Of a stretch of 58,724 nt of DNA, positions 1 to 8,957 are shown one piece after another. Location of the stretch: the NCBI GenBank assembly GCA_964577985.1, contig CAZOAR010000016.1, positions 1-58,724 of the forward strand, read 5' to 3'. The position numbers and the translations under genes are program-made. The first letter of the stretch is position 1. Each line of letters begins with the position of its first letter. Origin of the DNA: CAZOAR01 sp964577985 (GTDB taxonomy: Bacteria > Gemmatimonadota > CAZMKB01 > CAZNLH01). The notes below the pieces were generated by a model that saw only the letters and a list, made by a program, of their open reading frames with translations, was not told where the DNA came from and did not search any database.

Positions 1-1
1 C

Positions 2-1303
2 CTAGAGCTTGATTATCTTTCTCCGGTTTCTGGCTACATTGGCCGTGGCATTTCTCGTGTCCACCACGAATGGGGCATGTTCAACTATCATTTCATAGTC
101 ATAGACGGAGTGATCGGTAGTAATCGTCACGCAATCAACAGACTTCAGAAGAGACGCAGTCAGCTTGCGTGATTTCAGCATGGTGCCTTCCAACTCAAGT
201 TCATTTATATATGGGTCGTTATACAGGACCTTGCCACCCTTGCGCTGCAAAAGCCTCAAAACGTCAAGCGCTGGGGATTCCCTCAGGTCATCGATATCCT
301 TCTTGTATGACACGCCAAGAATCAATACCCTTGAACCATTGACACTCTTCCTGCGATCGTTCAGGCCGTCGGTGATCTTCCTCATGACAAAATTCGGCAT
401 ATTGGAGTTTACCTCACCGGCAAGTTCTATAAACCTGGCGTAGTAGTTGAGACTTTTCAGTTTCCATGATAGATAGTGCGGGTCGATAGGAATGCAGTGA
501 CCACCCAGCCCGGGTCCGGGGTAGAATCTCATATAACCGAAAGGCTTTGTGGAAGAAGCATCAATTACCTCCCACACATCTATATCGAGGACATCGCACA
601 TCAAGGCCACTTCATTAACGAGACCTATGTTCACGCTCCTGAATGTGTTCTCGAGCAATTTGACCATTTCAGCGGCCCTGGTGCTCGACACAGGCACGAC
701 ATGGTCGACTATCTGGTCATAGAAAAGCTGGGCATGCTGGAGACATCTACCTGTAATCCCCCCGACGACCTTGGGTGTGTTGGTGATCATGAATCTTTCG
801 TTCCCCGGGTCTATCCTTTCCGGGGAGAAGGCAAGAAAAAAATCCTCGCCCGCCTTGAGCCCTGATAATTCCAGGATAGGCCGAATCAGCTCTTCGGTGG
901 TTCCCGGGTAGGTGGTGCTTTCCAGGATCACCAACTGTCCCGGGTGAAGATGACTTCCAATTTCTTCTGTCGCCGACAGGATAAAGGAAATGTCAGGGTT
1001 CTTCGTCTTGTTCAGAGGCGTCGGAACGCAGATCGAGAGGACATCCGTATCCTTGAGGACAGAGAAGGAACTGCTGGCGGACAGGCAGCCCTGCTCCATC
1101 AGCGACTTTATCTGGTCCTCCGGAACATCCTTGATATAGGATCGGCCACTATTCAGGGCGTCTACCTTGTTCCTGTCGACGTCCAGACCTGTCACCTTGA
1201 ACCCGGCCCTCGCGTATTCCACGGCGAGCGGCAAGCCGACATAACCCAGGCCAATTACTCCAACCCGCGCGGAACGATCTTTTATTCTACTCTTGAGGCT
1301 CAT
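2..1303 (-). CDS. UDP-N-acetylglucosamine/mannosamine 6-dehydrogenase-like protein (WbpA/WecC/TviB family)
   Basis: Nucleotide-sugar dehydrogenase, 433 aa. The family oxidises the C6 hydroxyl of a UDP-sugar to a uronate in two NAD-dependent steps, giving precursors for surface polysaccharides. Near the N-terminus is the Rossmann motif GLGYVGLPLA, followed by an acidic VTGLDVD strand. The catalytic cysteine lies in GLGGHCIPIDPHYL, and the C-terminal UDP-binding part holds DLRESPALDVL. I place the start at the second Met (1303), because AAGGA lies 5 nt upstream; the codon before it is GTG. The gene is complete, with its stop at the left edge. The N-terminal sequence resembles WbpA-type enzymes more than UDP-glucose dehydrogenases, but the substrate is inferred. 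Confidence 0.88.
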   Translation of the reverse strand: MSLKSRIKDRSARVGVIGLGYVGLPLAVEYARAGFKVTGLDVDRNKVDALNSGRSYIKDVPEDQIKSLMEQGCLSASSSFSVLKDTDVLSICVPTPLNKTKNPDISFILSATEEIGSHLHPGQLVILESTTYPGTTEELIRPILELSGLKAGEDFFLAFSPERIDPGNERFMITNTPKVVGGITGRCLQHAQLFYDQIVDHVVPVSSTRAAEMVKLLENTFRSVNIGLVNEVALMCDVLDIDVWEVIDASSTKPFGYMRFYPGPGLGGHCIPIDPHYLSWKLKSLNYYARFIELAGEVNSNMPNFVMRKITDGLNDRRKSVNGSRVLILGVSYKKDIDDLRESPALDVLRLLQRKGGKVLYNDPYINELELEGTMLKSRKLTASLLKSVDCVTITTDHSVYDYEMIVEHAPFVVDTRNATANVARNRRKIIKL

Positions 1304-1359
1304 CACTTTCCTTTCTCTCCCGTAAGGAGAACACTCAAACCTGTGAACATCGAAGAAGA

Positions 1360-1388
1360 AATCTATACTGGCAGAAGGGTCGTGTCAA
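1360..1388 (-). promoter_or_regulatory. Candidate sigma-70 promoter of the nucleotide-sugar dehydrogenase
   Basis: On the minus strand TTGACA (1383-1388) is followed after 17 nt by TAGATT (1360-1365). An alternative -10, TATAGA, sits at 15 nt. It faces away from the rpmB promoter, whose -35 box begins 17 bp away. Confidence 0.45.
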
Positions 1389-1404
1389 TCAGCAACTTTA
1401 GCCC

Positions 1405-1433
1405 TTGATAAGAGCCTGCGAAGACGTTATATT
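1405..1433 (+). promoter_or_regulatory. Candidate sigma-70 promoter of rpmB
   Basis: TTGATA (1405-1410), 17 nt, TATATT (1428-1433), about 105 bp upstream of rpmB. It is the only good promoter in the leader. Confidence 0.55.
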
Positions 1434-1539
1434 ATCTGCATTCTGGAAACAACTTATCCGTTGCAGAAACTGTTTCGTGTTCTGTTCTCCAGATTCCGGC
1501 CACTGAGATAAGTTCTTTAAGATATGAAGAGGACGAGAG

Positions 1540-1731
1540 ATGTCAAAAAAGTGTGAGATTTGCGGTAAGGGCCCTGCAACGGGCAATAACGTTAGTCACG
1601 CCCACAACAAGACCCGAAGACGCTGGTTACCGAACCTCCAGAGGGTATATATCGGGCAGGGAAACGGGCGCCGGAAGGCGCGCGTATGCACGCGATGTAT
1701 CCGTTCAGGCGCGGTCAGCACTCCATCCTGA
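1540..1731 (+). CDS. rpmB: Large ribosomal subunit protein bL28
   Basis: bL28 of 63 aa, a structural protein of the 50S subunit. The N-terminus MSKKCEICGKGPATGNNVSHAHNKT is split here by its motifs: CEIC, then the family signature SHAHNKT, then RRWLPNLQ. Two cysteine pairs (CEIC near residue 5 and CTRC near residue 50) form the zinc-binding C+ version of the protein. GAGG lies upstream of the ATG. It stands alone on the plus strand, and its last 27 bp overlap the convergent radical SAM gene, so the two transcripts are complementary at their 3' ends. Confidence 0.95.
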   Translation: MSKKCEICGKGPATGNNVSHAHNKTRRRWLPNLQRVYIGQGNGRRKARVCTRCIRSGAVSTPS

Positions 1732-3393
1732 CGCCACGGCGGATCCTCTCTGATACTCTTTGTAGAGCCATTTCTTCTGCACACCGTGATCGATAAAATC
1801 CCATGGAAAGACCTCTTCCTCGGGTCTTCTGCGGAACAGGTAAAAATGGCTGTCCAACCCGATCTTCCTCATCGAGGCCCTGAGCGATGCATTTTGCCGT
1901 GCCGCCGCTATCATGCATGGTGCAAGCCTCCTGTCACCCCTCGACAGAATCGCCTGTTCAATCGATTTCCGAACAGACCCGGTCTTGATACGTATGCCTC
2001 TCTCTGCTGCCAGTTTCTTCCTGAGATAGCCTATCTTCCGTTTCAACAACCTTTCGTCATCCATGGGAGCCCACTGAAACGGTGTGAAAGGTTTGGGTAC
2101 AAACGGATTGATCTTCACTGATATCCTGGTTCTGGAAGAAATCGACCTGAGGATACTCCTGCCCCTTCTTACAAGGGCAATGATCGATTCAACATCCTCT
2201 TCAGTTTCCATGGGCAGCCCCACCATAAAGTACAGCTTGAGTACGTTAAGGCCGTTCTTCCCGATTCTTTCTATCGAATCCAGTATCTCCTCCTCATTCA
2301 ATGACTTTCGTATAACATCCCTCATCCTTTGAGATCCCGCCTCCGGGGCACAGGTTATCGTCTTCACACCTGTTCTTGCCAGGACTTCTATCAGATTCTC
2401 ACCCATTCCGTCGAGTCGCATTGAGGAAAGTCCCACATTCCCACCCAGTCTCTCGACATATTCCAGTATTTGAACAAGCTCTGGATGATCGGAAAGCGCG
2501 GATCCTATGAGGCCTATCCTGCCATCACCCATCGGCAGAAGGCGGTCAATGTCTCGATTGATTTCATCGGAGGATCGTTTCCTGGGCGGTCGATTCGTGA
2601 AACTATCCGCACAGAATCGACAACCTCTGGCGCAACCCGCACCCACTACCACCAGAGGCATTGTCGCGAAGTGTGCAAGAGGACTCAATATCCGCTGGAG
2701 ACCATTTCCGTAGCGATCAGAACACACCTTTCGGATGCGAGCGTCTTTGTTCCCGAGATATGTGAAAGACTTGATCCCGCCTCCGGAATGATGCTCGACC
2801 TCCATCTTCTGCGGGGCGTAAAAGCCGTCCTCCCCCGCTATCGCATCTATATAGTCTGACTTCCTCCCGCCTCCATCAGTGACAACCTCCCGCCATTTCC
2901 TTACGACCACAGGAATCAACTGCTCGCCATCCCCGACCGCGAAGAGATCGACCAGGGGCGCCAGCGGCTCGGGATTCATGAACGCGCACGGGCCACCGAC
3001 AAGTACCAGCGGTTCGTCGTCCAGCCTCTGATCTCTTTCAGGCGACACGCCTCCCGCCAGAAGAACTTTAATCATGTTATCATAATCTTCTTCGAAGGAG
3101 ATCGTACAGGCAAGCATCGAAAAGGAGGAAAGCTTCCTTCCTCCCTCAAGGCTTATCGGCCGGCCCGTTGAGGGTTCACGTAGTTTGTAGTCCCAGTATA
3201 CGCGTTCGCAGCTGACATCTTCAAACGAATTGAAAAGATGATAAACACACTGAAGACCCAGGCTACTGCCACCAACCGCATAATTATTCGGATAGACGAG
3301 CGCTACCTCGAGCGGGAACGATCCATCTTTCAGAACTGTTCCACGTTCGACGGAGAGAATTCTGTGCCTCTCTTCCCGGCAGGGGCCTCTCAA
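1705..3393 (-). CDS. B12-binding-like radical SAM protein of unknown function
   Basis: Radical SAM enzyme of 562 aa. The N-terminal 180 residues look like the cobalamin-binding-like domain found before many radical SAM cores (VALVYPNNYAVGGSSLGLQ, LVLVGGPCAFMNPEP, AVGDGEQLI). The core carries the [4Fe-4S] motif GCARGCRFC, with later strands typical of the Elp3/MiaB fold (ITCAPEAGSQRMRDVI, LYFMVGLPMETEED). The called start is a TTG at 3393, 5 nt after the stop of the small upstream gene. The ribosome binding site is weak, so the start is uncertain. Substrate and reaction are unknown. The 3' end overlaps rpmB by 27 bp. Confidence 0.8.
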   Translation of the reverse strand: MRGPCREERHRILSVERGTVLKDGSFPLEVALVYPNNYAVGGSSLGLQCVYHLFNSFEDVSCERVYWDYKLREPSTGRPISLEGGRKLSSFSMLACTISFEEDYDNMIKVLLAGGVSPERDQRLDDEPLVLVGGPCAFMNPEPLAPLVDLFAVGDGEQLIPVVVRKWREVVTDGGGRKSDYIDAIAGEDGFYAPQKMEVEHHSGGGIKSFTYLGNKDARIRKVCSDRYGNGLQRILSPLAHFATMPLVVVGAGCARGCRFCADSFTNRPPRKRSSDEINRDIDRLLPMGDGRIGLIGSALSDHPELVQILEYVERLGGNVGLSSMRLDGMGENLIEVLARTGVKTITCAPEAGSQRMRDVIRKSLNEEEILDSIERIGKNGLNVLKLYFMVGLPMETEEDVESIIALVRRGRSILRSISSRTRISVKINPFVPKPFTPFQWAPMDDERLLKRKIGYLRKKLAAERGIRIKTGSVRKSIEQAILSRGDRRLAPCMIAAARQNASLRASMRKIGLDSHFYLFRRRPEEEVFPWDFIDHGVQKKWLYKEYQRGSAVASGWSADRA

Positions 3394-3398
3394 CGCCT

Positions 3399-3608
3399 TT
3401 ACTCATCCCCCTTTTCTCTTGTCACTTTGTCTTTGTAGCCTTCGAGACTCTTGTTGAGGCAATCTATCAATTCACTCGCTACCCTGATCACCTGGGTATC
3501 GGTGAAATTATGTCTCCTGAGTTCCCTGAATACAGCCCTTGCAACCAGAAGAGACACCTTTTCGGGATGCTCCGCCAGGGCGCCCGCATCGACTCTCAGC
3601 GATATCAT
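3399..3608 (-). CDS. Small hypothetical protein
   Basis: A 69-aa protein that I do not recognise. It is charged and predicted helical (EKVSLLVARAVFRELRRHNFTDTQVIRVASELIDCL), without membrane segments or metal-binding motifs. A strong ribosome binding site, GGGAGG, lies 4 nt before the ATG. It ends 5 nt before the radical SAM gene, so the two are probably co-transcribed and translationally coupled. Most of its length reads like a single small helical domain. Confidence 0.6.
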   Translation of the reverse strand: MISLRVDAGALAEHPEKVSLLVARAVFRELRRHNFTDTQVIRVASELIDCLNKSLEGYKDKVTREKGDE

Positions 3609-3720
3609 TCATCCTCCCGTAAATAGACTGGCCCTGAAGTTACTTTCTTTGAAGGTTTCCCGGCTCGGCATTGCCTGATCTTCAGGGAAATCGTTAAAGA
3701 CAGAGCGGGGCACACTTCGA

Positions 3721-5202
3721 TCACCCTGATTGCGGGTCGGAGCCCCTGAAATAACGGTCGTAGAGACCCAGAAGCACCAGAGTAGAGAGGAGGATTATGT
3801 CGAGAATGCCCGCTCCATCCCTTATCCGGCCGATCGTATTCTCGATTTCCTCGCCCCTGAACTCCGTCAACAGGCCCTCGAACAGTATGATCTGTCCGAC
3901 AATAAAAGGACAGATGTATTTAATCAGAAAGTGCCACATCCTCGCCCAGGGGAAGGATGGATTTCCCTTTCTCGCCTCTTCGGTAGCGCTTCGCACACCC
4001 CAGGCCCATCCAACAAAAATGGAGATGAGAAGCCCGCCCACGGGCAGAAGATAGTTCGACGCTATGTGGTCTACGAAGTCGAAAGGATTCCAGCGAATAA
4101 TGACAAAATCTCTCATGGCTCCCATCGAAAGGGCTGACGGGATCCCTATCAGGAATATCATCGTTCCGAAAGTCAGGACCGCCCTGGACCTCGAGTATCC
4201 CTTCTCGTCAACGAAGTATGCGGTCACGACTTCCAGGAGCGATATCCCCGATGTGAGTGCCGCGATTGCAAGTAGAAAGAAGAATAGCGGCCCGAATATC
4301 GCCCCCCCGGGCATCTCGACGAATACGGCAGGGAGAGATACGAAGACAAGACCCGGACCCACATCCGGCTGCTGTCCCATTGCGAATACGGCGGGGGATA
4401 TTGCCAGACCTGCCATAAGAGCTACCAGTGTGTCGAGGAGTGAGACAACGAACGCGGACCGGGGAAGATTCTCTTCTCCACCCAGATAGCTTCCATAGGT
4501 AATCATCGCCCCCATTCCCAGGCTGAGTGTGAAAAAGGCGTGTCCCAGGGCGATAAGTATAGACTCCGGGCCCAGCTTGCTGAAATCCGGCTTCAGGAAA
4601 AACTCGAGGCCGGCCATCGCTCCGTCCAGCGTCAGCGCCCGGACGATGAGGAGAACGAGGATCAGCAGGAGAGTCGGCATCAAGATCCTGCTCCACCGCT
4701 CGATGCCACCCTTCACACCCTTTATCACGATCATCATACACAATCCGATAAAGAGGGCGTGGTATCCTACACTCTTGACAGGGTCAGCAGCGAACTCCGC
4801 GAAATGATTCCTGATCTGATCCGCCCCATGGAGGCCGAAAAAGACCCCGCGGACCGACTCTACTATGTAGCCTATCGTCCAACCCGCCACAACTCCATAA
4901 AAGGAGAGGATCAGAAAACCGGAGAGTACTCCAATTCCACCAACAAGATACCAGAGAGAGTTGGGCTTTATTACTTTGTATGCTCCGACGGGATCCTTCT
5001 GGCTCTTCCTCCCGATGACCAGTTCCGACAACATGATCGGAAGCCCGACCATGATAACACAGACCAGATAAACGAAAACAAATGCGCCGCCCCCGTTCTC
5101 CCCGGCTATGTAAGGAAACTTCCATATATTTCCCAGTCCTATAGCTGATCCAGCGGCGGCAAGGATGAACCCCAGGTTGGAACTCCAGTGCTCTCTCTGC
5201 AT
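3721..5202 (-). CDS. Sodium-dependent transporter, neurotransmitter:sodium symporter (NSS/SNF) family
   Basis: Polytopic inner-membrane symporter of 493 aa, related to LeuT and the bacterial tryptophan/tyrosine transporters. Transmembrane helix 1 holds the family signature AAAGSAIGLGNIWKFPY, where the unwound segment binds sodium and substrate; GGGAFVFVYL follows at helix 2. About 12 hydrophobic segments are visible. I place the start at ATG 5202 (MQREHWSSNLGF), as AGAGG lies just upstream; a GTG five codons earlier is possible. The substrate, probably an amino acid, cannot be told from sequence. Confidence 0.88.
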   Translation of the reverse strand: MQREHWSSNLGFILAAAGSAIGLGNIWKFPYIAGENGGGAFVFVYLVCVIMVGLPIMLSELVIGRKSQKDPVGAYKVIKPNSLWYLVGGIGVLSGFLILSFYGVVAGWTIGYIVESVRGVFFGLHGADQIRNHFAEFAADPVKSVGYHALFIGLCMMIVIKGVKGGIERWSRILMPTLLLILVLLIVRALTLDGAMAGLEFFLKPDFSKLGPESILIALGHAFFTLSLGMGAMITYGSYLGGEENLPRSAFVVSLLDTLVALMAGLAISPAVFAMGQQPDVGPGLVFVSLPAVFVEMPGGAIFGPLFFFLLAIAALTSGISLLEVVTAYFVDEKGYSRSRAVLTFGTMIFLIGIPSALSMGAMRDFVIIRWNPFDFVDHIASNYLLPVGGLLISIFVGWAWGVRSATEEARKGNPSFPWARMWHFLIKYICPFIVGQIILFEGLLTEFRGEEIENTIGRIRDGAGILDIILLSTLVLLGLYDRYFRGSDPQSG

Positions 5203-5247
5203 ATACCTCTCTTTCACGAATAGTGTCTGTGAGGGCTTCTAACTCGC

Positions 5248-5673
5248 TTAGAACGGGAGATCTTTCCCTGCATCACCCGAGACATCGGCCGCCTTCCCTT
5301 CCATCTCAGGGGCTTGCCCGTTATCCTGCGGCGCCTCTCTGGAACTCAGCATCAGCATCTGAGTTGCAACTATTTCCGTCACCCTCCGCGTCTGACCGTT
5401 CTGGTCTTCCCAGGTCCTTGTCTGGATTCTCCCCTCGATATACACCTGTTTTCCCTTATTCAGGTATTCGTTACATATCTCGGCGAGTCGCCCCCATGCC
5501 ACAATTCGGTGCCACTCCGTGCGCGTATCCTGCTGCCCGTCCTTGCTCGTCCACGAATCAGTTGTGGCAATGCTGAAATTGGTGACCGGATTGCCGTTAG
5601 GCGTGTGCCTCAACTCCGGATCGTTTCCCAGGTTCCCCACAAGTATTACTTTGTTAATGCCACGGCTTGCCAT
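5248..5673 (-). CDS. ssb: Single-stranded DNA-binding protein
   Basis: SSB of 141 aa. The OB-fold begins NKVILVGNLGNDPELRHTPNG and contains the conserved EWHRIVAWGRLAEIC and KGKQVYIEGRI strands. A short disordered linker leads to the acidic tip GKDLPF, the peptide that recruits replication and repair partners. The length is short for the family because the linker is short. It lies upstream of the symporter gene on the same strand. The ATG opens MASRGINK. Confidence 0.95.
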   Translation of the reverse strand: MASRGINKVILVGNLGNDPELRHTPNGNPVTNFSIATTDSWTSKDGQQDTRTEWHRIVAWGRLAEICNEYLNKGKQVYIEGRIQTRTWEDQNGQTRRVTEIVATQMLMLSSREAPQDNGQAPEMEGKAADVSGDAGKDLPF

Positions 5674-5750
5674 TTTACCCTCCCGTTTGTCTATCTCCTG
5701 TTTCTATTTCAGTGCGAGGTCTCTCGGGGCCCCGCTGGTCTGGTAAATAA

Positions 5751-5945
5751 TCACTGTCTCTTCCGACTCTCCTCGTCCAGGTCCTGGTATTCGGCGTCCT
5801 CGATATCGTACTTGCTGGGATCCAACTCTATCACCTCCCCTTTTCCCTTGACATTTTTCCCACGATCCTCCCGGGAGAGCAGGCGAACGACCACAGATCT
5901 TGCTGCGTAGAATATCGCGATGATCAGCAGTAAACGGAATAACAT
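5751..5945 (-). CDS. Small membrane-anchored protein of unknown function
   Basis: A 64-aa protein with one N-terminal hydrophobic helix (LFRLLLIIAIFYAARSVVV) followed by a charged, acidic tail (DPSKYDIEDAEYQDLDEE). Small proteins of this pattern occur in FCB genomes, but I cannot assign a function. No clear ribosome binding site precedes the ATG; instead the start codon touches a perfect 16-bp palindrome with 7-bp arms, GGTTTAT-TC-ATAAACC (5946-5961). It lies between the regulator gene and ssb on the same strand. Confidence 0.55.
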   Translation of the reverse strand: MLFRLLLIIAIFYAARSVVVRLLSREDRGKNVKGKGEVIELDPSKYDIEDAEYQDLDEESRKRQ

Positions 5946-6034
5946 GGTTTATTCATAAACCCGAAAAAGGGAGAGAAAAGAAGAACCCCATTGCGAACGA
6001 GATGAGATTCCAATTGAGGACGACAAGGGAGATC

Positions 6035-7369
6035 CTAACTGATATTATATTTTTTCCGCTTCTCCAGCAAGGTCTTTCTGTTTATTCCCAGGATCTTTGA
6101 GGCCTTCGTCTTGTTCCAGTTCGTATACTCCAGAACGCGCTCTATATGGTCCTTCTCGACCTCATCAAGCGAGAGCTCCTTCAGGCCCGGATCGTCTTCT
6201 CTGAGACTGATAATATTGATCAATAGATTGTCTGGCTCTATTACGTCCTTCCTCGCCAGCAGGACCGCCCTCTCTACGACGTTCTCCAGCTCTCTGTTGT
6301 TTCCCGGCCAATGATAAGCCCTCAGCAGGTCAAGAGCGTCCTGACTTATACTCCTGACGTCCCTGTTGTGTTCCTCGTTCCAGCACACGATATACTTGTT
6401 TACAAGAGGAAGGATGTCTTCCTTCCTGTCACGCAAAGGAGGTATAAAGATCGGGAGGACGGACAACTGATAATAGAGATCCTGCCTGAACTTCTCTTCT
6501 TCGACGAGCAGGCCGAGGTCCCGGGAAGAAGAGCAGATGATCCTGACATCGATTTCATCCTCTATACCCTCACGCATGAGGGTGCCCTGTTCGATATAGT
6601 TGAACAGGGTGGCCTGCGATTCAAGAGAGAGTTCTTCAATGTTCTCCAGATACAGGGTGCCTCCCCTCGCCAGGTCAATCTCTCCCGGCACCATGCTATC
6701 CCTGGGCCCGCGTGATCCATTTTTACCTCCGAACAATTTATACTGTTGAATGTTCTTTGGCAGGATGCTGCAATCGGCCTTGATAAAAGGATGCTCCTTC
6801 CTGGAACTGTTATAATGCACGCTCTTGGCTATTTCTTCACTCCCGGTACCTGCCTCACCGTTAATCCAGACCGGACGTTCGTTATCACTGAACTCCTTCA
6901 CCTGGTGGTAGACCTCATGCATGGCCCTGCTTATGTAGCCGTGGGTCTCGTACGAGTATCGCTCCTCTATTTCCTTTCTGAGCCTGACATTCTCCCTCAT
7001 GATACGATACCGCTCTATGGCTCGCTCTATCTTTATCCGGATCTCGCTTTCCAGAATCGGCTTCGTTATGAAATCTTCCGCGCCTTCTCTCATAGCGATT
7101 ACCGCCGCATTTATTGTCGCGAATGTCGTAACAATGAAGACAGGAAGGTGAGAAAAATCTTTCTTGACTGTTTTGAGAAGCTCCAGACCAGTCATACCCG
7201 GCAGAATAAGATCGGCGATGACGAGGCTGTACTCGTCCTGACGGATCATCTCTACAGCTTCCTTCCCGCTGGAGGCCTTCGAGACAATATAGCCTTTTTC
7301 GCTCAGAATAACCTCAAGTGAGTTTACTATCCTAGGTTCGTCATCAACAACCAGGATCCTGTTTTTCAT
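6035..7369 (-). CDS. NtrC-like response regulator with degenerate AAA+ domain and Fis-type HTH
   Basis: Response regulator of 444 aa. The receiver domain (1-120) has the acidic pocket DDEP, the phospho-acceptor Asp in VIADLILPG, and a later Thr and Lys (VTTF, TKPI). The central domain aligns with sigma-54 activators but has lost key residues. The Walker A lysine is Ser (GEAGTGSEE), Walker B is GGTLYLENIEEL rather than LDEI, and the GAFTGA sigma-54 loop is absent (KLFGGKNGSRGPRD). The sensor II region WPGNNRELENVVER and the C-terminal Fis-type HTH (NWNKTKASKILGINRKTLLEKRKK) are kept. It is therefore probably not an ATP-driven sigma-54 activator but a phosphorylation-controlled DNA-binding protein. 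No partner kinase is in the window. Confidence 0.85.
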   Translation of the reverse strand: MKNRILVVDDEPRIVNSLEVILSEKGYIVSKASSGKEAVEMIRQDEYSLVIADLILPGMTGLELLKTVKKDFSHLPVFIVTTFATINAAVIAMREGAEDFITKPILESEIRIKIERAIERYRIMRENVRLRKEIEERYSYETHGYISRAMHEVYHQVKEFSDNERPVWINGEAGTGSEEIAKSVHYNSSRKEHPFIKADCSILPKNIQQYKLFGGKNGSRGPRDSMVPGEIDLARGGTLYLENIEELSLESQATLFNYIEQGTLMREGIEDEIDVRIICSSSRDLGLLVEEEKFRQDLYYQLSVLPIFIPPLRDRKEDILPLVNKYIVCWNEEHNRDVRSISQDALDLLRAYHWPGNNRELENVVERAVLLARKDVIEPDNLLINIISLREDDPGLKELSLDEVEKDHIERVLEYTNWNKTKASKILGINRKTLLEKRKKYNIS

Positions 7370-7460
7370 AGCACTTCCCCGTCCGTTTAAAAACCGGCCA
7401 ACCGTACAGCGCTTCAGCGATTTGATGGGTATAAACTACCTAAACCTCCAAAACATTACC

Positions 7461-7489
7461 ATTATACACCAGATTAGCTATAGAGTCAA
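7461..7489 (-). promoter_or_regulatory. Strong candidate sigma-70 promoter of the NtrC-like regulator
   Basis: On the minus strand TTGACT (7484-7489), 17 nt, then a perfect TATAAT (7461-7466), about 90 bp before the start codon. No GG-N10-GC sigma-54 element is seen here. Confidence 0.65.
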
Positions 7490-7580
7490 GCAGAAAATAT
7501 ACGCCCTCTCTCCGGCAACCGACAAAGATAATTCCCAGAGTAAATCATTTCATACCAACATGTAGTGGTTGCCGTGACTA

Positions 7581-7609
7581 ATGCTACAATCCCTTGAAGG
7601 GAATGTCAA
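7581..7609 (-). promoter_or_regulatory. Possible distal promoter with palindromic spacer
   Basis: On the minus strand TTGACA (7604-7609), 17 nt, TAGCAT (7581-7586). The spacer holds the dyad TCCCTT-C-AAGGGA, which could be an operator. It would give a second, longer leader to the regulator mRNA. Confidence 0.35.
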
Positions 7610-7721
7610 GAAGTTTTTGAAATGAGTGTTTAGCAGCGATCCCCGTAACCCATAGATAATCTCTCAGATCCTGTCCGTTCCCGGCCGCCTTCGCGGGGAT
7701 TGGTGAGAAAATCATCAATTC

Positions 7722-8957
7722 TCACCTGAACCAGTAGTTCGATCGTTCCGTGGAGATTCTCAACAGAATCCCGAGCATGAAATAAGAGGAAACGAGGAAT
7801 GAGCCACCATAGCTGACAAACGGAAGCGGCAGACCAGTGACCGGCATTACTCCAAGCGCCATTCCCACATTGATAAAAAGATGGAAAAACCATATTGCCA
7901 GGAAGCCAAACGTGAGTAGGGAGGAGAAGGAACTCGCGTAGACGCTTCTTGCCAGCTCAATCATCCTTGCCAGTATGAAGAAGAAGAGAAGAAGCAGCAG
8001 TATGACACCAAGATAGCCGAACTCTTCTCCGAGGATCGAGAATATGAAGTCTGTGTGCTGGGCAGGAAGGAATGCCAGCTTTTTCTGGGTTCCTTCGAGG
8101 AGTCCTTTACCAAGCCACCCGCCCGATCCAATCGCTACTTTCGACTGAATGATCTGCCATCCCGATCCCAGAGGGTCCGTTTCCGGACGCAGAAAGCCCA
8201 CTATCCTGTCTCTCTGATATGGTTTCAATCCCTCCCAGAGAGGGACCGTCAGAAGACCCATTGCCATGTTAAGACCGAGGATGATTATTGAATCGAGCAG
8301 ATAAAGTCTCTTCCAGACAACAACGATAATCAGAGTAGCGGTAAACAGCCCCCAGATAAGAGAGTTGAACGCCGTTATCATGCTCAAAACGGGGACGACA
8401 AGTATGAACAGATATGTGCCGTGCGTTCCGGACCAGAAAAGTGTACCGAACAGTATGGCAATGAATACCAGGGACGTCCCCAGGTCGGGTTGAATGGCGA
8501 CAAGCAATGCGGGGAGGAGGACCAGGACACACGGCAGAATAAGCCCGCGAAAAGAATCGATCGGCGTCTTACGGTTCCCGAGGAAACGAGCAATCGCCAT
8601 AACGGTGAAGATCTTGGAAAACTCCGATGGCTGGACCTGTAATGGACCGATTGTTATCCACCTCGACGCGATGTTTCCAGACCCGGATTTCAGGATTAGC
8701 ACCGTCAGGAAGAGGAGTCCCAGCACATAAAGAGGATATGCCATGGCCTCCCACCACTTGAGAGGGACGGAAAAAGACGCCGCACCGACGGCGATGGCGA
8801 TCACCCACCAGGCGGCCTGTCTTGCGTAAAGGTTTCCTATCTGCAGTGATGCACCCCCATCGCCTGCCGAATAGATGAGGAGAACCCCCGAAGCCGTGAG
8901 GATCATGATGCCCGCAAGGAGGTAGCAGTCAATCTCTTTGAGCAGTTTCCCACGCAT
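7722..8957 (-). CDS. rodA: Peptidoglycan glycosyltransferase RodA
   Basis: SEDS-family membrane glycosyltransferase of 411 aa that polymerises lipid II during lateral wall growth together with PBP2. About ten hydrophobic helices are visible. SEDS motifs include VQPSEFSKIF, AIQPDLGTSLVF, and near the end GVMPVTGLPLPFVSYGGSF. Its ATG overlaps the mrdA stop by one base (TGATG), so translation is probably coupled. It is the last gene of the mreBCD-mrdA-rodA elongasome operon. Confidence 0.96.
   Translation of the reverse strand: MRGKLLKEIDCYLLAGIMILTASGVLLIYSAGDGGASLQIGNLYARQAAWWVIAIAVGAASFSVPLKWWEAMAYPLYVLGLLFLTVLILKSGSGNIASRWITIGPLQVQPSEFSKIFTVMAIARFLGNRKTPIDSFRGLILPCVLVLLPALLVAIQPDLGTSLVFIAILFGTLFWSGTHGTYLFILVVPVLSMITAFNSLIWGLFTATLIIVVVWKRLYLLDSIIILGLNMAMGLLTVPLWEGLKPYQRDRIVGFLRPETDPLGSGWQIIQSKVAIGSGGWLGKGLLEGTQKKLAFLPAQHTDFIFSILGEEFGYLGVILLLLLFFFILARMIELARSVYASSFSSLLTFGFLAIWFFHLFINVGMALGVMPVTGLPLPFVSYGGSFLVSSYFMLGILLRISTERSNYWFR

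Larger units (their letters stand above)
7370..7721. other. Intergenic region between rodA and the NtrC-like regulator
   Basis: About 350 bp without a plausible gene. It holds the two minus-strand promoter candidates at 7461-7489 and 7581-7609. I do not see a clear U-tract terminator after rodA. Confidence 0.6.

Noticed and set aside
7370..7721. A sigma-54 promoter near the NtrC-like regulator
   Set aside because: No GG-N10-GC element at -24/-12 spacing was found; the region instead has two sigma-70-like promoters.
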